Assembly (NCBI RefSeq): GCF_001456025.1
Contig: NZ_LMTZ01000112.1
Span: forward strand, 1-64,000
Direction of reading: 5' to 3'
DNA length: 64,000 nt
Source of the DNA: Mastigocoleus testarum BC008
Lineage (GTDB): Bacteria > Cyanobacteriota > Cyanobacteriia > Cyanobacteriales > Nostocaceae
Each line of letters begins with the position of its first letter. The first letter of the stretch is position 1. The notes under the pieces are model-generated. The model did no database searches, had not been told where the DNA came from, and saw only the letters and a list, made by a program, of their open reading frames with translations. The translations under genes were made by a program, and so were the position numbers. Below, piece after piece: positions 44,492 to 53,938 of this stretch.

Positions 44492-45113
44492 AAGATTGGT
44501 AGGTAGTAACAAGTTTATATTGTAGGTATCTCTCTCTTGTGTCACTTTCTAATTATCGAGGACCGTTAAATAATCAACTAGATCTATCAAATTAGGTAAA
44601 GCAATGGATGTAGAGCAATTTCAACCTTTTCAGCCTACATCCAGCATTAAACCATTCCTAAGGCAAATGCTAACACTGCGTTAGCAGTGCGGGCGTATAC
44701 CAATTACCAAAAAACTGTTATTATTTCATCAAATCAAAATCATTTTCAAGTGTCTGATAAACATTCATTAGCAATAAGATTAGACAATATTTACCATCTG
44801 CTTGAACTTCAGCTTAAAAGTTTAATTGTTTTGAAATAATCGTACCCTCAGCTACAGTTAAATAACTCTGAAATCGGCAAAATTGTGAATACATATCCCA
44901 TAGGCTCATTCTTATTCAAGATTGTCTATGACCTAGTACATAATCAATTTTTGACTTAAGAATAAACTCCTAAAACAGTAAGCTAATTTAACTAATAATA
45001 TCGGGAGCCGCATCATTTCAAATCATAATTTACCTGTCAAAAATAGGGATTGCGATTATAACTGTAGGGATTTCACAAATGCGTCCGATCGATGTAAATC
45101 ATGCAGCCGTTTC
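44492..45113. other. Long intergenic region between the desaturase and the RCK-channel gene
   Basis: 622 bp. 44660-44705 holds a GC-rich repeat (CTAACACTGCGTTAGCAGTGCGGGCGTATACC) of the same family as 4440-4494. The rest is AT-rich with no convincing open frame. The promoter of the channel gene should lie towards 45000. Confidence 0.45.
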
Positions 45114-46805
45114 ATGAAACCTAGAATTATTGTCTGTAGCTTAGGACGTACTGGATATAAAGTCTTTCGATTGCTTAGACAGCAAGGAGCATTAGTTGTC
45201 GGTATACATCACAAACCAATTGCAGGAGAATGTGCTGGAGATGTGATTATCGGCGATTTACATGCAGCTAGTACCCTAAAAGCTGCAGAAATCGAAAAGG
45301 CGAATACTTTAGTAATTGCTGGTGAAGACGATGCATTGAATTTATGGATTGTGATGCAAGCGCGAGTGCTTAATCCCCGCATCCGGATTATTAATCGCTT
45401 TTTTAATACTAGTTTGGGTTCGCGTTTGGATCAAACATTACCCAATCATTTGACCATGAGTGTTGCTGGTTTAGCTGCACCTGTATTTACTTTTGCAGCT
45501 TTGGGCAATCAATTAATTGGACAATTAAAATTATTTAATCAAACTTGGCCGATTCATGAAGAATATATTCATAGATATCATCCTTGGTTGGGCAAAAAAT
45601 TAAATGAATTATGGGAAGACCGTTCCCGGATGCTAATTTATTATCTCCCCGTTCAAGGTGAGATAGATTTGGTTTCAGCGGTTACTTCCGGACAGCAATT
45701 AAATGAGGGCGATCGCCTAATTGTTGGTACCCAACCCCGTATTCGTCCAACCCGCAAATCATTAATTACCAAGTTACTTAAAGTATTGACTAATCTGCGG
45801 CAGTTTCAATACCATGCTCAATCGGTAGTTATAGCTGCGATCGTGTTAATGGTTATTATTACCATTGCTACTCTTACTTATGTTTCTGCCGAACTAAATA
45901 TTTCTATAGTTGATGCTTTATATTTTTCTGTAGGTATGATTACCGGTGCTGGTGGTAGTGAAAAAGTTGTAGAACAAGCTCCCAATAGTATCAAAATATT
46001 TACTGTAATAATGATGTTGATTGGAGCAGCAGCCTTTGGTATTTGGTATGCTTTGCTCAATGAATTTATTTTAGGAACTCGATTCAAACAGTTTTGGGAT
46101 GCGGCTAGAGTACCCCGTCAAAATCATTATATTGTTTGCGGTTTGGGTGGTATTGGGATCAAAATCGTTCAACAATTAAATGCTAGGGGACATGAAGTAG
46201 TAGTTATTGAACCAAACATCAATAATCGCTTTGTTAATACAGCCCGTAGGCTTGGTATTCCCATAATTCAGGCTGATGCTAGTTTTCCTGAAACTCTCAA
46301 GTCGAGTAATATCGAAGATGCTGCTGGACTACTTGCTGTTACGGGTAACGATGCAACTAATGTTGAAATTGCCTTGAAAGCTAAGGGTCTGTCACCTAGA
46401 ATACCCGTAATCGTCCATTATGCCGATCCAGACTTTGCTCGGATGGCGCAGGAAGTGTTTGACTTTGAAGCTGTTCTTAGCCCAGCAGAACTAGCCGCTC
46501 CAGCTTTTGCAGCAGCTGCTCTTGGCGGACGAATTATTGGTAATGGAATTACTGCTGATAGCCTTTGGGTAGCATTTTCTACTTTAATTACACCCTCCCA
46601 CCCTTTTTGTGGACAAAAAGTCAGAGATGCAGCAATGAGTGCTGATTTTGTTCCCTTGTATCTGGAAACTAACCATCAAACAATTCATGGTTGGGATCTA
46701 TTAGAAACTTCCCTGAGTGGTGGAGATACATTATATTTAACAATGCCAGCAAACCGACTGTACGAACTATGGCGACGCGCACCATCCCAGGTCATGGTTA
46801 ATTGA
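45114..46805 (+). CDS. RCK - ion channel - RCK membrane protein (TrkA-N type)
   Basis: 563 residues. The first nucleotide-binding RCK/TrkA-N domain (residues 1-210: RIIVCSLGRTGYKVFRLL) is followed by a two-helix channel module: TM1 SVVIAAIVLMVIITIATLTY, re-entrant loop YFSVGMITGAGGSEKV, TM2 FTVIMMLIGAAAFGIWYALL. A second RCK domain follows (residues 335-563: HYIVCGLGGIGIKIVQQLNA, VVVIEPN). The general plan is a ligand-gated K+ channel, but the filter reads TGAGGS rather than TVGYGD, so its ion selectivity is uncertain. RCK domains bind NAD(H), ATP/ADP or c-di-AMP; a c-di-AMP synthase is present in the window. No operon partner. Confidence 0.85.
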   Translation: MKPRIIVCSLGRTGYKVFRLLRQQGALVVGIHHKPIAGECAGDVIIGDLHAASTLKAAEIEKANTLVIAGEDDALNLWIVMQARVLNPRIRIINRFFNTSLGSRLDQTLPNHLTMSVAGLAAPVFTFAALGNQLIGQLKLFNQTWPIHEEYIHRYHPWLGKKLNELWEDRSRMLIYYLPVQGEIDLVSAVTSGQQLNEGDRLIVGTQPRIRPTRKSLITKLLKVLTNLRQFQYHAQSVVIAAIVLMVIITIATLTYVSAELNISIVDALYFSVGMITGAGGSEKVVEQAPNSIKIFTVIMMLIGAAAFGIWYALLNEFILGTRFKQFWDAARVPRQNHYIVCGLGGIGIKIVQQLNARGHEVVVIEPNINNRFVNTARRLGIPIIQADASFPETLKSSNIEDAAGLLAVTGNDATNVEIALKAKGLSPRIPVIVHYADPDFARMAQEVFDFEAVLSPAELAAPAFAAAALGGRIIGNGITADSLWVAFSTLITPSHPFCGQKVRDAAMSADFVPLYLETNHQTIHGWDLLETSLSGGDTLYLTMPANRLYELWRRAPSQVMVN

Positions 46806-46879
46806 ATTGTGGTTAATTAAAATATGCTTAATTGAAGTAGGCTCGGCTCGAATCCAATTTAACAATCAAATTATTGCCA

Positions 46880-46943
46880 ATTATCTATTCCCATTACCCA
46901 TTACCTATTACCCATTACCCATTACCTAATCTCCAATCCCCAA
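46880..46943. repeat. TTACCCA/TTACCTA STRR array
   Basis: About six CATTACC/TATTACC heptamers followed by CTAATCTCCAATCCCCAAATC, abutting the stop codon of the RDD protein gene. Confidence 0.75.
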
Positions 46944-46944
46944 A

Positions 46945-48672
46945 TCAAACCTGCTCTGAAATAATAAAAGATTTCAAAAAACCTCTAGCTTCAGGAAAAT
47001 ATATCTTGCCATATTTAGATACTACAAAAGCTTGATATAAAGTTCTTTTTCTCGGGTCGATTAATATCTTCGCCCTATAAGCAAATCCATTATTACCCCG
47101 CATAATTATTTCTTTTCCAGGGTATCCATTATCACTAATTCTCTTTTGTCTAATAATTTTAGAATTGGTACTTTTAGCAATAATACTAGTTGCCCTATTT
47201 AAGTATCGGTTAACATTAGATCTGGAGGAACTACCAGAATATTTAATACTTGAAGTGAAATATCCCCGACCTGTTGCTCTGTCTTCATAGGTTACCAAGA
47301 CGTAATCTTGTCCTTTGTTATTAGAGCGACGTTGTTGCTTTGGACGTCGAGGAAATTTAACAGTATAGCTACCATCACCTGAAGTATAGGAATACCAGTT
47401 TCTAAGTTGAGAATTTCTAGTTTGAGATCTAGAACGAAAATTTCTCAGCCGAGAACTTCTTAGTCGAGAATTATATGCTTGTGAACTTCTTGAGGGAGGA
47501 ATTGAGTTTTGGAAGTTTCTGGGAATATTATTTAATGCTGTGAGTCTGACAGGAGAGCGATTACCGCCATTGTCGCAATTAATAACGGTTAAAGAACCAT
47601 CAAGTTCTGTTCTAATCAAAAAATTATCTGGGAAATAAGTAGCAAAGCGCGAGCCAGTTTTTGTATTAATTGGATTGGAACCAAGTAAAATTAATCCGTG
47701 TGAAGAAGTATACAATTGCATATTCTGCCGAACAGTATTACTACCTCCTCTACCATCGGGAAATTTAACTAACATGTTTCCCCTACGTCCTTGCATTTGT
47801 AGTGTCGCGACATAAAGAGCAGTACCACCGGTCCATTGCAGTCGCCAATTTCCATCTATATTGTTTCTCCCCGGATCGATCAATAGTTCCTGAGAACCAC
47901 AGATATTAGCTTTACGACTGTTAGAAGCAAAAACACCGTTATTTGCTCTAATTGAATTACTTCTATTTTGCGGTTCTGAAGAAGTGCTTTGGGTGTTAAC
48001 TCTATTTGTGCTACGACGATTAACATTAGAATTTGCTGTAAAACTCTTTTGTGGTATTTGCGATACAACTCTTCCTGCTGCGATCGCACCAACAAGTAAT
48101 CCAACTAATGGTTTCCAAGGAATTTTAACGTTTTGGTCTTGACCTTTAACAACTAAACATCTTGCAATAATGTCATGAAGCGCTTGTTTTTCTGGAGTAA
48201 AAGCCGCCATTAAATAGCCAAAAAAGAAAACTCCTGCTCCAATTAAAAATAATAAGAGTGCTAAATATTGGTAAGGCGATTCTCCTCCCCCGATATTTTG
48301 AGCCATTAATGCTACTAAGCCAGCAGCAAGCCAAATTAGAATCGAAAAAGATTTACCAAAATACCTTGCAGTAGCTTTACCAAAAGAAATTTTATTACCT
48401 TGGGCATCAGTAACCATTATTCCTAAGATTTTTTTACCAAATGTAGCCTGCAAGGGAGAACTTTCCATAATTGCAAAGTACATCCAGCCAACTACAAGTG
48501 TAAAAATGTTATAAGCAATTACTTTTGGGTTATCCCAACCATTGTTAGAATTACCCCAGGTCGGCGGTACACCAAAAGCAACAATGAATTGCAATATTAG
48601 TAGAATAATACCATCAACTAAAACTGCGACAAATCTTTTCCAAAAGCCAGCATAATTATTTGTAATAGACAT
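46945..48672 (-). CDS. RDD family membrane protein with secreted-type C-terminal domains
   Basis: 575 residues. The RDD domain occupies about residues 5-180 (AGFWKRFVAVLVDGIILLIL, MESSPLQATFGKKILGIMVT, KQALHDIIARCLVVKG), with three to four transmembrane segments. A Ser/Asn-rich linker follows, then a beta-rich domain (about 255-370, NIDGNWRLQWTGGTALYVAT), an Arg/Ser-rich linker, and a C-terminal domain (about 430-575) with YTSGDGSYTVKFPRRPKQ and GYPGKEIIMRG, PsbP/Mog1-like in appearance. The gene follows the kinase gene after 4 bp, and both encode an RDD domain, so they probably work together at the membrane. Confidence 0.78.
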   Translation of the reverse strand: MSITNNYAGFWKRFVAVLVDGIILLILQFIVAFGVPPTWGNSNNGWDNPKVIAYNIFTLVVGWMYFAIMESSPLQATFGKKILGIMVTDAQGNKISFGKATARYFGKSFSILIWLAAGLVALMAQNIGGGESPYQYLALLLFLIGAGVFFFGYLMAAFTPEKQALHDIIARCLVVKGQDQNVKIPWKPLVGLLVGAIAAGRVVSQIPQKSFTANSNVNRRSTNRVNTQSTSSEPQNRSNSIRANNGVFASNSRKANICGSQELLIDPGRNNIDGNWRLQWTGGTALYVATLQMQGRRGNMLVKFPDGRGGSNTVRQNMQLYTSSHGLILLGSNPINTKTGSRFATYFPDNFLIRTELDGSLTVINCDNGGNRSPVRLTALNNIPRNFQNSIPPSRSSQAYNSRLRSSRLRNFRSRSQTRNSQLRNWYSYTSGDGSYTVKFPRRPKQQRRSNNKGQDYVLVTYEDRATGRGYFTSSIKYSGSSSRSNVNRYLNRATSIIAKSTNSKIIRQKRISDNGYPGKEIIMRGNNGFAYRAKILIDPRKRTLYQAFVVSKYGKIYFPEARGFLKSFIISEQV

Positions 48673-48676
48673 TTTA

Positions 48677-50173
48677 CTATTTTCTAATAACTAAAGAATT
48701 AGAAATTTTATCGTGCAGGGTTTGTTTTTTATCTGTAACTCCTGCCATAAAAAAACCAAAGCAAGCAGTTAAATATGAAAGAGATTTACTGATATATCTT
48801 TTGGCAGCTTGTTCGAATGTAATTCGATTTCCATTGATATCAGTAACAGCAATCCCCAATAACATTTTCCCTAAGGTTCCTTGGGTGGGAGAACTTTCCA
48901 TTACTAAAGAATATATAAAGCCCAAAATTATATATTCAGCTAAAAACCTCAGCCAAAATCCCTCATTATTGTCAATTCCACTGGTAATTAAGTCAAATAT
49001 TAAAGCACTAACAATTAAAATTGTTTTGTCTATAATGTCGGCAACTACTCTTCTCGAAATACCCGCATACTTAATAGGAACAGGTAAATTATTAAATGAA
49101 TTATTACATGAATTGCTTGACGAATTACTAAACGAGCTATTACTAGATGAACCAGTACTAGATGAACCAGTACTAGATGAAGTATTACTGGATAAATTTT
49201 GTGCGGGTTGCTGTTTTAAAGATGGTGTTGGGGTTGGTGTTGGTTGTCGTGATGGTACTGATTTTGCTTGTGATGATGAAGTTGGGGGTACAGTAGAGTT
49301 AACATTCGTAACATTTGGTACTTGAGGTGTTCCTGGATAAACTGTCTTTGTTAATTCTTGAACTGCTTGTAATGCAGCTGATGCTGAATTATATCGCTGA
49401 TTCGGATGATAGCTAATCATGCGATCCAAAACATCCGCTAGATCGCTTCTTACTTGAACTAAATGACGCCAAACAACTTCTAATGTGTTGGTATCAATAT
49501 CTAATTCCAAAGGATATGTACCTGTCAGTGCTTCAATACCAATCATTCCTACGGCATAAACATCACTGCACAACATTGGATGTCCCCGTAGTTGCTCGAC
49601 TGGCATATATCCTTGAGTACCTACAACTGCTGTTGTAGATGTTATCATCCCTTGAGTATTAAAAACTTTTGTGCTTACTTGTTTAACAGCGCCAAAATCA
49701 ATTATTACTACTTGGTTATTTTGATAAAATAATATGTTTTCTGGCTTTAAATCGCGATGGATAACTCCGTGTTGATGTACAAAAGCTAGTATTTCTAATA
49801 TTTTCTGTAATAAAAAAATAACTTGATTCTCAGACCATTTCTGACCGCGAACTATTTTTTTTCGCAAGTCATCGGCGTCAACAAATTCTTGGACGAGAAA
49901 AAATTCTTGCTGTTCTTGAAAATAAGCTAAAAGTTCGGGGATTTGGGAATGTTTTCCTAGTATTTCTAAAGTTTTTGCTTCTTTCTCAAAGGCTTGTTGC
50001 ACCCATTTAAAGGTTGATTGATTCTGGGGTTTTAGTCTTTTAACAACACAAGGTCGATTGAATCTTGAGGTATCTACAGCTAAATAGGTTTCCCCAAAAC
50101 CACCTTCACCTAGTTTTTTTGTAACTTGGTAATGTCCTTGAAGTATTTCCCCTACCAGACTTGCTCCTAACAT
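48677..50173 (-). CDS. Ser/Thr protein kinase with C-terminal RDD membrane domain
   Basis: 498 residues. Kinase domain about 14-275: glycine loop KLGEGGFGETYLA, ATP lysine in PCVVKRLKP, catalytic loop HGVIHRDLKPENILFY, VIIDFGAVKQV, activation segment GTQGYMPVEQLRG. A Pro/Ser/Thr/Asn-rich linker (about 285-360, partly encoded by 15-bp tandem repeats at 49141-49190) joins it to an RDD domain (about 363-498: AGISRRVVADIIDKTILIVS, MESSPTQGTLGKMLLGIAVT, KKQTLHDKISNSLV) with membrane helices. The kinase is thus tethered by an RDD module instead of the usual single TM helix. The RDD gene downstream starts 4 bp after its stop; one operon. Confidence 0.9.
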   Translation of the reverse strand: MLGASLVGEILQGHYQVTKKLGEGGFGETYLAVDTSRFNRPCVVKRLKPQNQSTFKWVQQAFEKEAKTLEILGKHSQIPELLAYFQEQQEFFLVQEFVDADDLRKKIVRGQKWSENQVIFLLQKILEILAFVHQHGVIHRDLKPENILFYQNNQVVIIDFGAVKQVSTKVFNTQGMITSTTAVVGTQGYMPVEQLRGHPMLCSDVYAVGMIGIEALTGTYPLELDIDTNTLEVVWRHLVQVRSDLADVLDRMISYHPNQRYNSASAALQAVQELTKTVYPGTPQVPNVTNVNSTVPPTSSSQAKSVPSRQPTPTPTPSLKQQPAQNLSSNTSSSTGSSSTGSSSNSSFSNSSSNSCNNSFNNLPVPIKYAGISRRVVADIIDKTILIVSALIFDLITSGIDNNEGFWLRFLAEYIILGFIYSLVMESSPTQGTLGKMLLGIAVTDINGNRITFEQAAKRYISKSLSYLTACFGFFMAGVTDKKQTLHDKISNSLVIRK

Positions 50174-50967
50174 AAATATGCTTACGCAGTTTTCAGGATA
50201 TGAATATTATTCTGTTTTTTTTTATACTTTATTTTAGGGAGTTTGTTGACTAGCTTGTTAATTAAATCTGAGCAATAATAGTACTCCTACTACCGTGTTT
50301 TTATGTAAGTATAAAATTACAGACAGACTCTGTCGAGCTGATGTCACGAAATTCTACAAACAATTCACAATCTCAATAATTTTTTAAACGAAATACTAAG
50401 CTGTTAATATATGTTTAATATTGAGTTTATATTGAATTGACATTTAATATATACAGTAAATGTTTAAAAATTTCTGATAATTGTGTGGAAAAATTATGAT
50501 AATCAAACCAAATATAATCAAATAAATCTATCAATTTTATTTTTTATTTTTTTAGCGCGGTCTTCCTGTTTTAGTTTTACTTATTTTCATTCGTTCAGTA
50601 TATTGCTATAATTGTTACCACATAGCATCAACGTTTATACGGTTATTGAATTTATGCGGTCCACATAATTTATATTTTTTCCAAAGAGATACTTTATAAG
50701 CTTTATACGGGGTTATAGTAAGAAATTAATTCCGTCACAATTAGTCTGTCTTCGTTATTAATGTGATGAAATAATAGATAATTTATAGATGATTGGAAGA
50801 TATAGTAAATAGCTAGCATCTTTAAATTTGATATACCCCCATTTTTTCCCTTTCTACTGAAAGCGTTTGCCTCAAAATCAGTATTTCCCTGACTTGTGAT
50901 TGAAGAAGTAGAGCGAGTATAAAAGATTTATTACAGAAGTAAAAATTTAGCTAGCTTTAAGTCTTCT
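50174..50967. other. Long AT-rich intergenic region
   Basis: 794 bp between the divergent kinase and glycosyltransferase genes. Very AT-rich, with no open frame of note and no RNA gene that I recognise. It holds the promoters of both flanking genes. Confidence 0.4.
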
Positions 50968-51846
50968 ATGAAAATAAGTTATTTCAAACATCAGACAATC
51001 AATTCAGCACCTGTCCCCTCCAATAGCTTGCTTGATCGTGTTGCAAAAGTTTTTATCATTGCTAATAAAGAACCCACCGAACAGCTAGAAGCAGCTTTGC
51101 AAAAAGAAGGTTTTGATTATCAAATTCTCAGACAAGAACCTTTGCCGAATTTAGAACAATATTCTCGTAGTTATCTGTGTTTGATGAATCATCGTCGAGC
51201 TTGGGAAGAGGCACAAAATCAGACCAAATTGACTTTGATTATTGAAGCAGATTTTGTTCCCGTCACATGTATGGGTCAACTACCCTTACCCTTTAATCCC
51301 GAGCATTCTGATGTGGGAGTTAGTTGGATTTATACCTGTGCTTCCCAAGTATACAGTATTGATTGTGAGGGTTATGCTCAAGGCTTTTCCGTTTCTACAG
51401 TTGCTTATATTGTTACTCCCCAAGCTGCAACTTATCTATTGGAACTAGCTACAGAAATTAAGCAAAAATATGGAACCGATCAATATTCGAGTTGGGATTC
51501 GACGATCGATAAATTCCTTCGTCAACGGAACCTAAAAAATTATATTCCTTGGCGCAACTATGGGGAACATGGTGGTATACCCAATCCCGAACACCGACAA
51601 AATAATCTCAGTTCTAGCCACCGTGCAGATGTTTTATATGGAAAATTAGCATTTATGCCAATATATGCCCTAGATAAGAATCAAGGTAAATTAGAATTAA
51701 TGAAAGTTAGATTAAAAGCACGCCTCAAAGGTATTGCAAGATTACTGAGTGCACGCTTTCTCAGAATCAAAGTCATTCAAGGTTCTAATGTACCGGGTCG
51801 ATTGATTCGTTTTGCAGTATTTCGCCAACTTTCTTGGTTACTGTGA
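50968..51846 (+). CDS. GT25-like (LPS-type) glycosyltransferase
   Basis: 292 residues. DRVAKVFIIANKEPTEQLEA and FDYQILRQEPLPNL resemble the start of GT25 enzymes; SYLCLMNHRRAWEEAQN is the family's xxSHxxxW-like segment; TLIIEADFVPV takes the place of the acidic LIxEDD nucleotide-sugar motif. GEHGGIPNPEHRQNNLSSSH appears near the C-terminus of the fold, and the last 50 residues are basic. Such enzymes add sugars to lipopolysaccharide or surface glycans. The motif is degenerate (EAD instead of EDD), so the family call is moderate. A hairpin with a T-rich tail follows at 52029. Confidence 0.65.
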   Translation: MKISYFKHQTINSAPVPSNSLLDRVAKVFIIANKEPTEQLEAALQKEGFDYQILRQEPLPNLEQYSRSYLCLMNHRRAWEEAQNQTKLTLIIEADFVPVTCMGQLPLPFNPEHSDVGVSWIYTCASQVYSIDCEGYAQGFSVSTVAYIVTPQAATYLLELATEIKQKYGTDQYSSWDSTIDKFLRQRNLKNYIPWRNYGEHGGIPNPEHRQNNLSSSHRADVLYGKLAFMPIYALDKNQGKLELMKVRLKARLKGIARLLSARFLRIKVIQGSNVPGRLIRFAVFRQLSWLL

Positions 51847-52298
51847 AGTTAATATAACAATATTGGTGCTCGAAAGCGATTCTATTTACTAATTGTTTTG
51901 ACTTTATGATCGCAATCTATTCTCAAAAGAATACTACATTAATTTTGTTTAAGAGAATGTTTATAAGTAAATTATAAAGTAGGGTATGTTACGGCAAAAT
52001 AAGGATTTAATCGTGTAATAATTCAAAATTTGCTGCAGCGCACCGATATAACTGCAGCAATTTTATTTTTTGTTTATAAACAACTCCCAAGTACTTAATC
52101 CTCTTTTGTCACTTTCGGCAGATAATAATCTACAACCTTCGTGTTTCAAAGTTTTCGCAATAATAGGGTATAAATGGCATTAATCTTAGTACGAACGCCA
52201 AAACTATTGTTACATCTAGAACTCAAAATAAGCTCCATGTATTTATTTCCCCAGAATAACAGAAGAGAATTAACCTTATCTTGTTTAACCTAGTATCA
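51847..52298. other. Intergenic region between converging glycosyltransferase genes
   Basis: 452 bp. It contains a GTAGGGTATGTTACGG word at about 51980, related to the inverted repeat at 7877, and the terminator-like hairpin at 52030. The rest shows no gene. Confidence 0.4.
52029..52072 (+). terminator. Terminator-like hairpin TTGCTGCAG / CTGCAGCAA with T-rich tail
   Basis: A perfect 9-bp stem (52030-52038 and 52052-52060) with a 13-nt loop is followed by TTTTATTTTTTG. It lies about 185 bp after the GT25-like gene, so it could end that transcript. Confidence 0.65.
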
Positions 52299-53417
52299 TT
52301 AGTTTATACCTAACACCTTAAGATATTTTTCAGCACTATATTCCAAAGTAAATTGATTTAGCCAATCAGAATCTATTTGCTTTGTATTTCCAGAAAGTAC
52401 TTTTAAAATAGCCTCAGCCATAGCCTTAGGGTCGCCAACTGGGGTTAATTCTCCGTATTTACCTCCCGCTAAAATCTCTTTGGGACCGCTAGGACAATCT
52501 GTGGAAATTACCGGACAACCACAAGCCATAGCTTCAATTAATACGTTACCTAAACCTTCCCATAATGAAGAAAGTACAAATGCGTTAGCCTTACTCATGT
52601 AAGCATAAGGATTATCTACAAAACCCTCCATGTAAACATCTTTTTCTAAGCCTAATTCAGAAATTAAATTTTTTAGATTATATTTTTCCGATCCATCTCC
52701 CAAAATTACTAACCGACAACGACGCATTTTTCGTACTAGAGCAAATGCACGTAATAAAGTCGGATAATCTTTTTGGGGTTTTAACCTTCCGACAGCAAGA
52801 ATAACTGGTGGTTCTCCCGGTTGAAACCATGGGTGATGAACCGCTTCTTTGGCTCTTATAAAAGTTTCAGAAGTTAAAACCGGATTATAAATTAAATCAA
52901 TACGTTCCCGAGGTAAGTGGGTAACATTGGCTAAATCTTCAGCGACTCCTTCAGAAACAGCCACAATATTATCCGCAAAAGGGTAAAAAAGTCTTGCTGC
53001 GAAGGGTGTCAAACGTACTGATAGTCTGGGAATACGTTTTGCTTCTACAGAAATAGTATTACGTTCTGATACTATAATTCGCGTTGAAACCCTAGCAATA
53101 TGCTTCGCTAGAATGGCTATTTCACAAGGATAGTGTAAAGCAGCTAATAAGCTTGCAGGCTTTTCAAATCGCAGATATTTAGCTAACTTTAAGGGAATGC
53201 TAAACTTAGATTGACCTTGTAAGTCTATAAGTCGAATATCTGGTGGTAATTGCTTTAAAAGAGGACCTTCTGCTCTTGCAAGGACCATATCAACTTTTAG
53301 ATTTTGTTGTAAAAAAAACTGAGCTAAATTTAAGCATACTCGTTCGGCTCCACCACCGTTAAGGGTACGTAGAAAAATTGCAATGTCGGGAGAATTTTTC
53401 AAGATTGTGTTATTCAT
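52299..53417 (-). CDS. GT4 family glycosyltransferase
   Basis: 372 residues from the ATG at 53417; the open frame extends 53 codons upstream without a believable protein. GT-B fold: IAIFLRTLNGGGAERVCLNL in the N-terminal domain, PPVILAVGRLKPQKDYPTLL at the domain junction, LVILGDGSEKYNLKNLI, and the nucleotide-sugar motif SSLWEGLGNVLIEAMACGCP followed by VISTDCPSGPKEIL (E-x7-E). GT4 enzymes transfer sugars from nucleotide donors to lipid-linked or surface glycans; the acceptor cannot be told. No polysaccharide cluster surrounds it, but a second glycosyltransferase lies nearby. Confidence 0.9.
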   Translation of the reverse strand: MNNTILKNSPDIAIFLRTLNGGGAERVCLNLAQFFLQQNLKVDMVLARAEGPLLKQLPPDIRLIDLQGQSKFSIPLKLAKYLRFEKPASLLAALHYPCEIAILAKHIARVSTRIIVSERNTISVEAKRIPRLSVRLTPFAARLFYPFADNIVAVSEGVAEDLANVTHLPRERIDLIYNPVLTSETFIRAKEAVHHPWFQPGEPPVILAVGRLKPQKDYPTLLRAFALVRKMRRCRLVILGDGSEKYNLKNLISELGLEKDVYMEGFVDNPYAYMSKANAFVLSSLWEGLGNVLIEAMACGCPVISTDCPSGPKEILAGGKYGELTPVGDPKAMAEAILKVLSGNTKQIDSDWLNQFTLEYSAEKYLKVLGIN

Positions 53418-53938
53418 AATTGATTCTCCATAATCACAAAATAGCAATATATTATACTTTTCTTGTCCTAGTAATTTCTGAGGGTTAAGGTGGCAATTGC
53501 AAAAACTACTAATGCTGAAAATAACCACTATAACCGTTAATTGACCTTTGATGGTAATAATCTGATGGTAATACACCGGTTTCCTTTAATGTTGCTACAC
53601 TTAGAACGCGGCAAGCCGAATGTTTATAGAAGGAAACAACGAACACGAGATCCCGCGCCGCCAACAGGCGTCATCCAACCTAGCCACCCCACAGGGTGGA
53701 AATGCTGACCAAGACAGGGAAGAGGAAACGGGGAACAGATTCAAAGAATTGATGTGTAGTGGTGTTTTTTGCAATTGCTAAATAGATTACTTTAAAGAAA
53801 CGTTTTCTCGTCTTTGAAGCTTCTTAAGAAAACATTCCAGTTTGACTTTACTTCTCTTAGTCTCAGTGTAGGAATGTTAAATTATTCAATACAGTTAGAA
53901 TTGATTCTTATAATAAAAAAGCTACATTAAGGATAGAT
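53418..53938. repeat. Intergenic region with dispersed GC-rich repeat
   Basis: 521 bp. 53617-53740 holds GAAGGAAACAACGAACACGAG, GCGCCGCCAACAGGCG, CCACCCCACAGGGTGG and GACCAAGACAGGGAAGAGG, related to 36605-36710 and, inverted, to 23220-23300. The last 200 bp precede the protease gene. No gene. Confidence 0.5.

Noticed and set aside
46838..46862. GGCTCGAATCC resembling a tRNA T-arm
   Set aside because: No matching acceptor, D-arm or anticodon stem could be built around it.
48801..49325. 174-codon plus-strand open frame opposite the kinase-RDD gene
   Set aside because: Antisense shadow made open by the repetitive Ser/Asn-rich linker; the minus strand encodes clear kinase and RDD motifs.
53418..53576. 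53-codon upstream extension of the GT4 glycosyltransferase
   Set aside because: It is not like GT4 N-termini; the ATG at 53417 precedes the normal first strand (IAIFLRTLNGGGAERV).
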